DNA from: Dryas octopetala
Lineage: Eukaryota > Streptophyta > Magnoliopsida > Rosales > Rosaceae
Assembly (NCBI GenBank): GCA_963921425.1
Contig: OY992833.1
Location: 15,293,738 to 15,357,737 of the forward strand
Direction of reading: 5' to 3'
Length of the DNA stretch: 64,000 nt
The notes beneath the pieces are model-generated. The model was not told the origin of the DNA and made no database searches. It saw nothing but the letters and a program-made list of their open reading frames with translations. The position numbers and the translations under genes were made by a program. Below are positions 61,160 through 64,000 of the stretch, piece after piece. Positions within the stretch are counted from its first letter, which is position 1, and every line of letters begins with the position of its first letter.

Positions 61160-63808
61160 CCTGCAACTCGATCTCTTTCCATCTAGACACACCTAAAAAC
61201 AAACAACACCCTAGAATCTCTCCATTTGCTTTTAGAGTAGCGCTTTGATACCAATTGATAATTTGTATTATGTGATTTATCTACCAAATTAACTTGATTA
61301 AAACCACAGTCAGTAATCAAATCCCAATTTTTGTTTTATATGATCATTCAGGGACTAATCAAGCAGACAAAACTCTGACGACACAGTGGCTAAAATCTGA
61401 AGACACATATTGACTTGTAAACCAAAAATAACTTTTGTAAACAACACAAATCAAACACACCAAAGGATTAAGTGACAACCTATGCATTCAAAGGATCCAT
61501 CAGTGTAGGCATCCTAGTGCTATCAACAACTAAAGTGGTGTGTGAGCAGATTTTCAAACTTTCATTTAGCATTTAAAAGGTTAAGTTAACATGCTAAAGT
61601 GGAGTGTGTGATCTTGTGATAGAATTTACAGATTAATAATAAGCAACACAATATAAATAAACAACGAACATGACACAAGATTGTTTACTCAGAAAAACCA
61701 CTAACGGTTAAAAAACTGGGGGTCTTTTTCAGCTGACCAAGCAATTCAATATCAAAGGTTTCAATACAAGCAATCACACAATAAGCTCAATCACTCTAGT
61801 CCTAATACTAAGTGGCAGCTTCTTACCATTGTGCATCCTTGTGCAAACACCTTGAAGCTAGCAATCAGTCATTCATGTCATTGGCAGCTCCTCCTTGAGC
61901 TCTTCAACGCACGGCACCGATCGCAACCAAGCAAGTGGATTCCAATGATAATGCTATGAAATGATATGCAAATTTAGATTCTTTAAAAATCAACCTTCTC
62001 AAGCAAGAGACATGAAAAGACTAATGGAGAATCCTTAATCTAAAATCTAAATGATAGTGTTTATGAATATGTGAAAGAGATTTAGAACACACTCAAACCC
62101 ATTCAGATTTTAGAGGAAAAACAAGTTAAGAAAAACATTTAGGGTGCGTTTGGTAACGTTTTACAAAACGCTTTTTCATTTTACAAATTCAAAAAATGAC
62201 AAAAATGCGTTTGGTTGCCATATTGAAAAAACAGTTTTTGAAAAACACAAAATAGAATTTCTAGTTTACAGTGTAAATTCAGAAAACGACTAAATGATGT
62301 TTTCAATAAATTTAGAAAACATAGATAACACAGATACAAATAAAAAAAAAATTACAACTAAAAAAAAAAAAAATGTGATATGCACATCCTCCCCACCTAG
62401 CCAGACCCACCTCCGACAGCAGCCCTACCCCCTGCTGCTACCCACCTTACCCATCTCTCTTCATCTCTCCTCTATTTCTCTATTTTTTTTTCTTTCTCTT
62501 CCCATCTCTCAAAATATATACTTTGTAATCCCTCTATAGTTTCCAATTCCCGCTTCAATAAACAGATCAAGACTCTCCGTAACATCCATGGCAGGAAGCT
62601 CACGAACCTTAACAACTTTTACATAGAGAAAATACATCTGTTCAACTAGATCATAGGTGCTTGCAGTGTTGTCTCCATTAATAATACGGCCACCAACAAC
62701 TCTTCCACCTTCAAAGTAGTCGCGCCGGCCGAGGTGGGTTGAGTTTTATAAAACTTTTCTTTTTTTTAATTATATATTTTATGAAATCGATTAATAATAA
62801 TTTATAATTAATATCTTTTGTAAATATAATTATTTTGTTGTAATAATTGGTTAATATCAAATGTGTTTTCATTATTTTTGTTTTATATAATTTTTTTTCA
62901 ATTACGCTACCAGACGCCTTCTCATATTTTGAGAATGCAAAATTTAATTTGTCATTTTCATTTTACAATACAGGTTTTAGAAAATTGTTCTGTAAAACGT
63001 TACCAGACGGGCCCAGTTTTTGAAAAATCAAAAGTATTTTCTTACTTGAAAGGTGAGCACACACCTACTAAAAAAAAACGCCCAAGCTAAAACGCAGCAA
63101 GAATACCCACAGAAAAATATGCTCATCAACCGACACAAAAAAAGCTAGACCATTACACCCATATACCTCATACAACACACACACACACTCACCATGTCTG
63201 CTCGTGCCACGTGGAAACCAATCAATGGCTGTCCGCAAGAGACAACTAAAGGGCATATTACTTTTGTCCTAGAGAGGTATCCTAGTACAGCTGATGATAA
63301 GAATGTGAAGCTGTAAAATCAGTTATTTCTTTATTTTGCAAAATCGAGAAATGAGGAAGAAGATAAATAGTGCTGAGGTGTGTGTGTGAGTGGCGTGAAA
63401 ATGATGAGAAGCAAGATTTGATCTGATTGATTCAGTGAAGGAACCAATTCATGTGTTGTGCACGTGCATATTTAGAAAAATAGAAAATAGGCTTTAAATG
63501 AAATGAGATTTAAGAAACAAATCTCGAAATGGCCCACTAAAGTGACACAATCATTTAAGTGTTAATACTGTACGTGAAGAACATTATCCTTATGATCAGT
63601 GAATGACTGAAACAAAATTGTTTATTTCGTGAAATACATGAAGTGCAGTATACCTTGAATCTTTTTGCATTGCAACTTCATTCTTGATTTCTTCAATACA
63701 ATTGATCTTGCCCTTAATTCTAGCCTAGAGCTTGTAAGTGAATAATTAAAAATAAATACAATAATTTTGACAAGGAAAAGCCAATATATCAAATCCTAGA
63801 AACTAACA
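61160..63808 (-). mobile_element. Truncated Sirevirus relative: 5' LTR, PBS, leader, gag start
   Basis: 61160-61255 matches 6549-6636 of the full element. It holds the first 8 residues of gag (MERDRVAG), the leader, and a primer-binding-site complement with one change (gctttgatacca). 61256-63808 is the LTR, TG...CA, sharing order and many long matches with 6637-8291 (for example cggttaaaaaactgggggtc and tccgcaagagac regions). The LTR is about 1680 bp once the 873-bp insertion at 62142-63014 is removed. The rest of the element is missing: homology stops at cctgcaactcg (61160) and unrelated sequence follows. The right flank starts ATTTC. A truncation or deletion product. Confidence 0.88.
62142..63014. 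mobile_element. hAT-like element nested in the second Sirevirus LTR
   Basis: Terminal inverted repeats GGGTGCGTTTGGTAACGTTT and, inverted, GGGCCCGTCTGGTAACGTTT; the match continues with TACAAAAC/TACAGAAC. Further inverted subterminal words (attttacaaattc / gcaaaatttaa-like) support a MITE or short autonomous relic. The related LTR at 6637-8291 lacks it at the matching place (about 7500-7560). Exact target duplication not resolved. The interior has no recognisable transposase. Confidence 0.75.
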
Positions 63809-64000
63809 ATTTCCTTCTCCCTGCACGCTCTCTCTCTCCTCTCCCGTATCCCTCCCATGTGCACGCCAACCCAGCCACCACCACTGGCCTTTGCCGGCCA
63901 CCAAGACCCTTCGGTGACCTCCCCACAAGTCGGCCAACTCCTCCAGCCAGCCCAGCCACCTCTGCGCGCGAATCCAGCTCGGAAAAGGCACTCCTGATCG
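63809..64000. other. CT- and GC-rich sequence, possibly the host LTR continuing
   Basis: After the Sirevirus LTR end at 63808 the sequence turns to tttccttctccctgcacgctc, CT-rich and then GC-rich (ccagccaccacc...). It resembles in style the sequence at 61060-61150 before the truncated element, so both may belong to one interrupted repeat. No gene assigned. Confidence 0.35.

Noticed and set aside
60946..61182. Frame starting MERDRVAG, identical to the gag start of the intact Sirevirus
   Set aside because: Chimera of eight gag residues and CT-repeat sequence across a truncation junction; not a functional gag.

Overview
The window is nuclear DNA from a flowering plant, most likely a eudicot. 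It is AT-rich and repeat-laden, with GT-AG introns. It carries plant-type genes (COX6B, a tetraspanin with the plant GCCKP signature, a WAT1/MtN21-like transporter, a SABATH methyltransferase relic) and plant transposons (a Sirevirus-lineage Copia element, TRIMs, hAT-like and Mutator-like foldback elements). No tRNA, rRNA, CRISPR or organellar gene was recognised. Only three protein-coding host genes look intact in 64 kb; the species cannot be named from the sequence.

Layout. 1-8291: a Copia retrotransposon of the Sirevirus type on the minus strand. It has an uninterrupted 1683-codon gag-pol frame, a complete 5' LTR on the right and only the first 30 bp of its 3' LTR at the window edge. It sits in a presumed intron of a decayed kinesin-7 motor gene (exons at 8704-8754, 9249-9328 and one ending at 9492). 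9.9-17 kb: intergenic DNA with several small DNA transposons and foldbacks. 17689-20089: COX6B, four exons, plus strand. 21875-23643: SABATH methyltransferase pseudogene with its middle exon missing; the gap holds an intact TRIM element with a perfect 5-bp target duplication. 24-32 kb: intergenic, including two abutting foldback elements that used overlapping target sites. 32432-35111: tetraspanin gene, two exons, plus strand. 37.4-38.5 kb: local duplication. 39007-43149: seven-exon WAT1-related transporter, minus strand, whose 126-bp first intron is mostly a (CT)46 repeat. 45.3-55.2 kb: a direct tandem duplication of about 4.5 kb, with one copy carrying an extra 918-bp transposon that contains a GGT minisatellite. 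57180-58081: a hAT-like element with an exact 8-bp target duplication. 60.6-64 kb: nested elements, namely a second truncated Sirevirus relative (itself holding a hAT-like insertion) inside what looks like the LTR of another retrotransposon.

The three intact genes do not form a pathway: respiratory chain assembly, membrane microdomains and vesicles, and small-molecule transport. The organising theme is transposon activity. Insertions lie in introns (kinesin, WAT1 introns 3 and 5), within a dead gene (SABATH) and within each other. I found no clearly novel functional system. The most informative points are the coding-intact Sirevirus, the CT-filled intron, the datable tandem duplication and a dispersed repeat family sharing a CGAGYGYTCGG-like palindrome.
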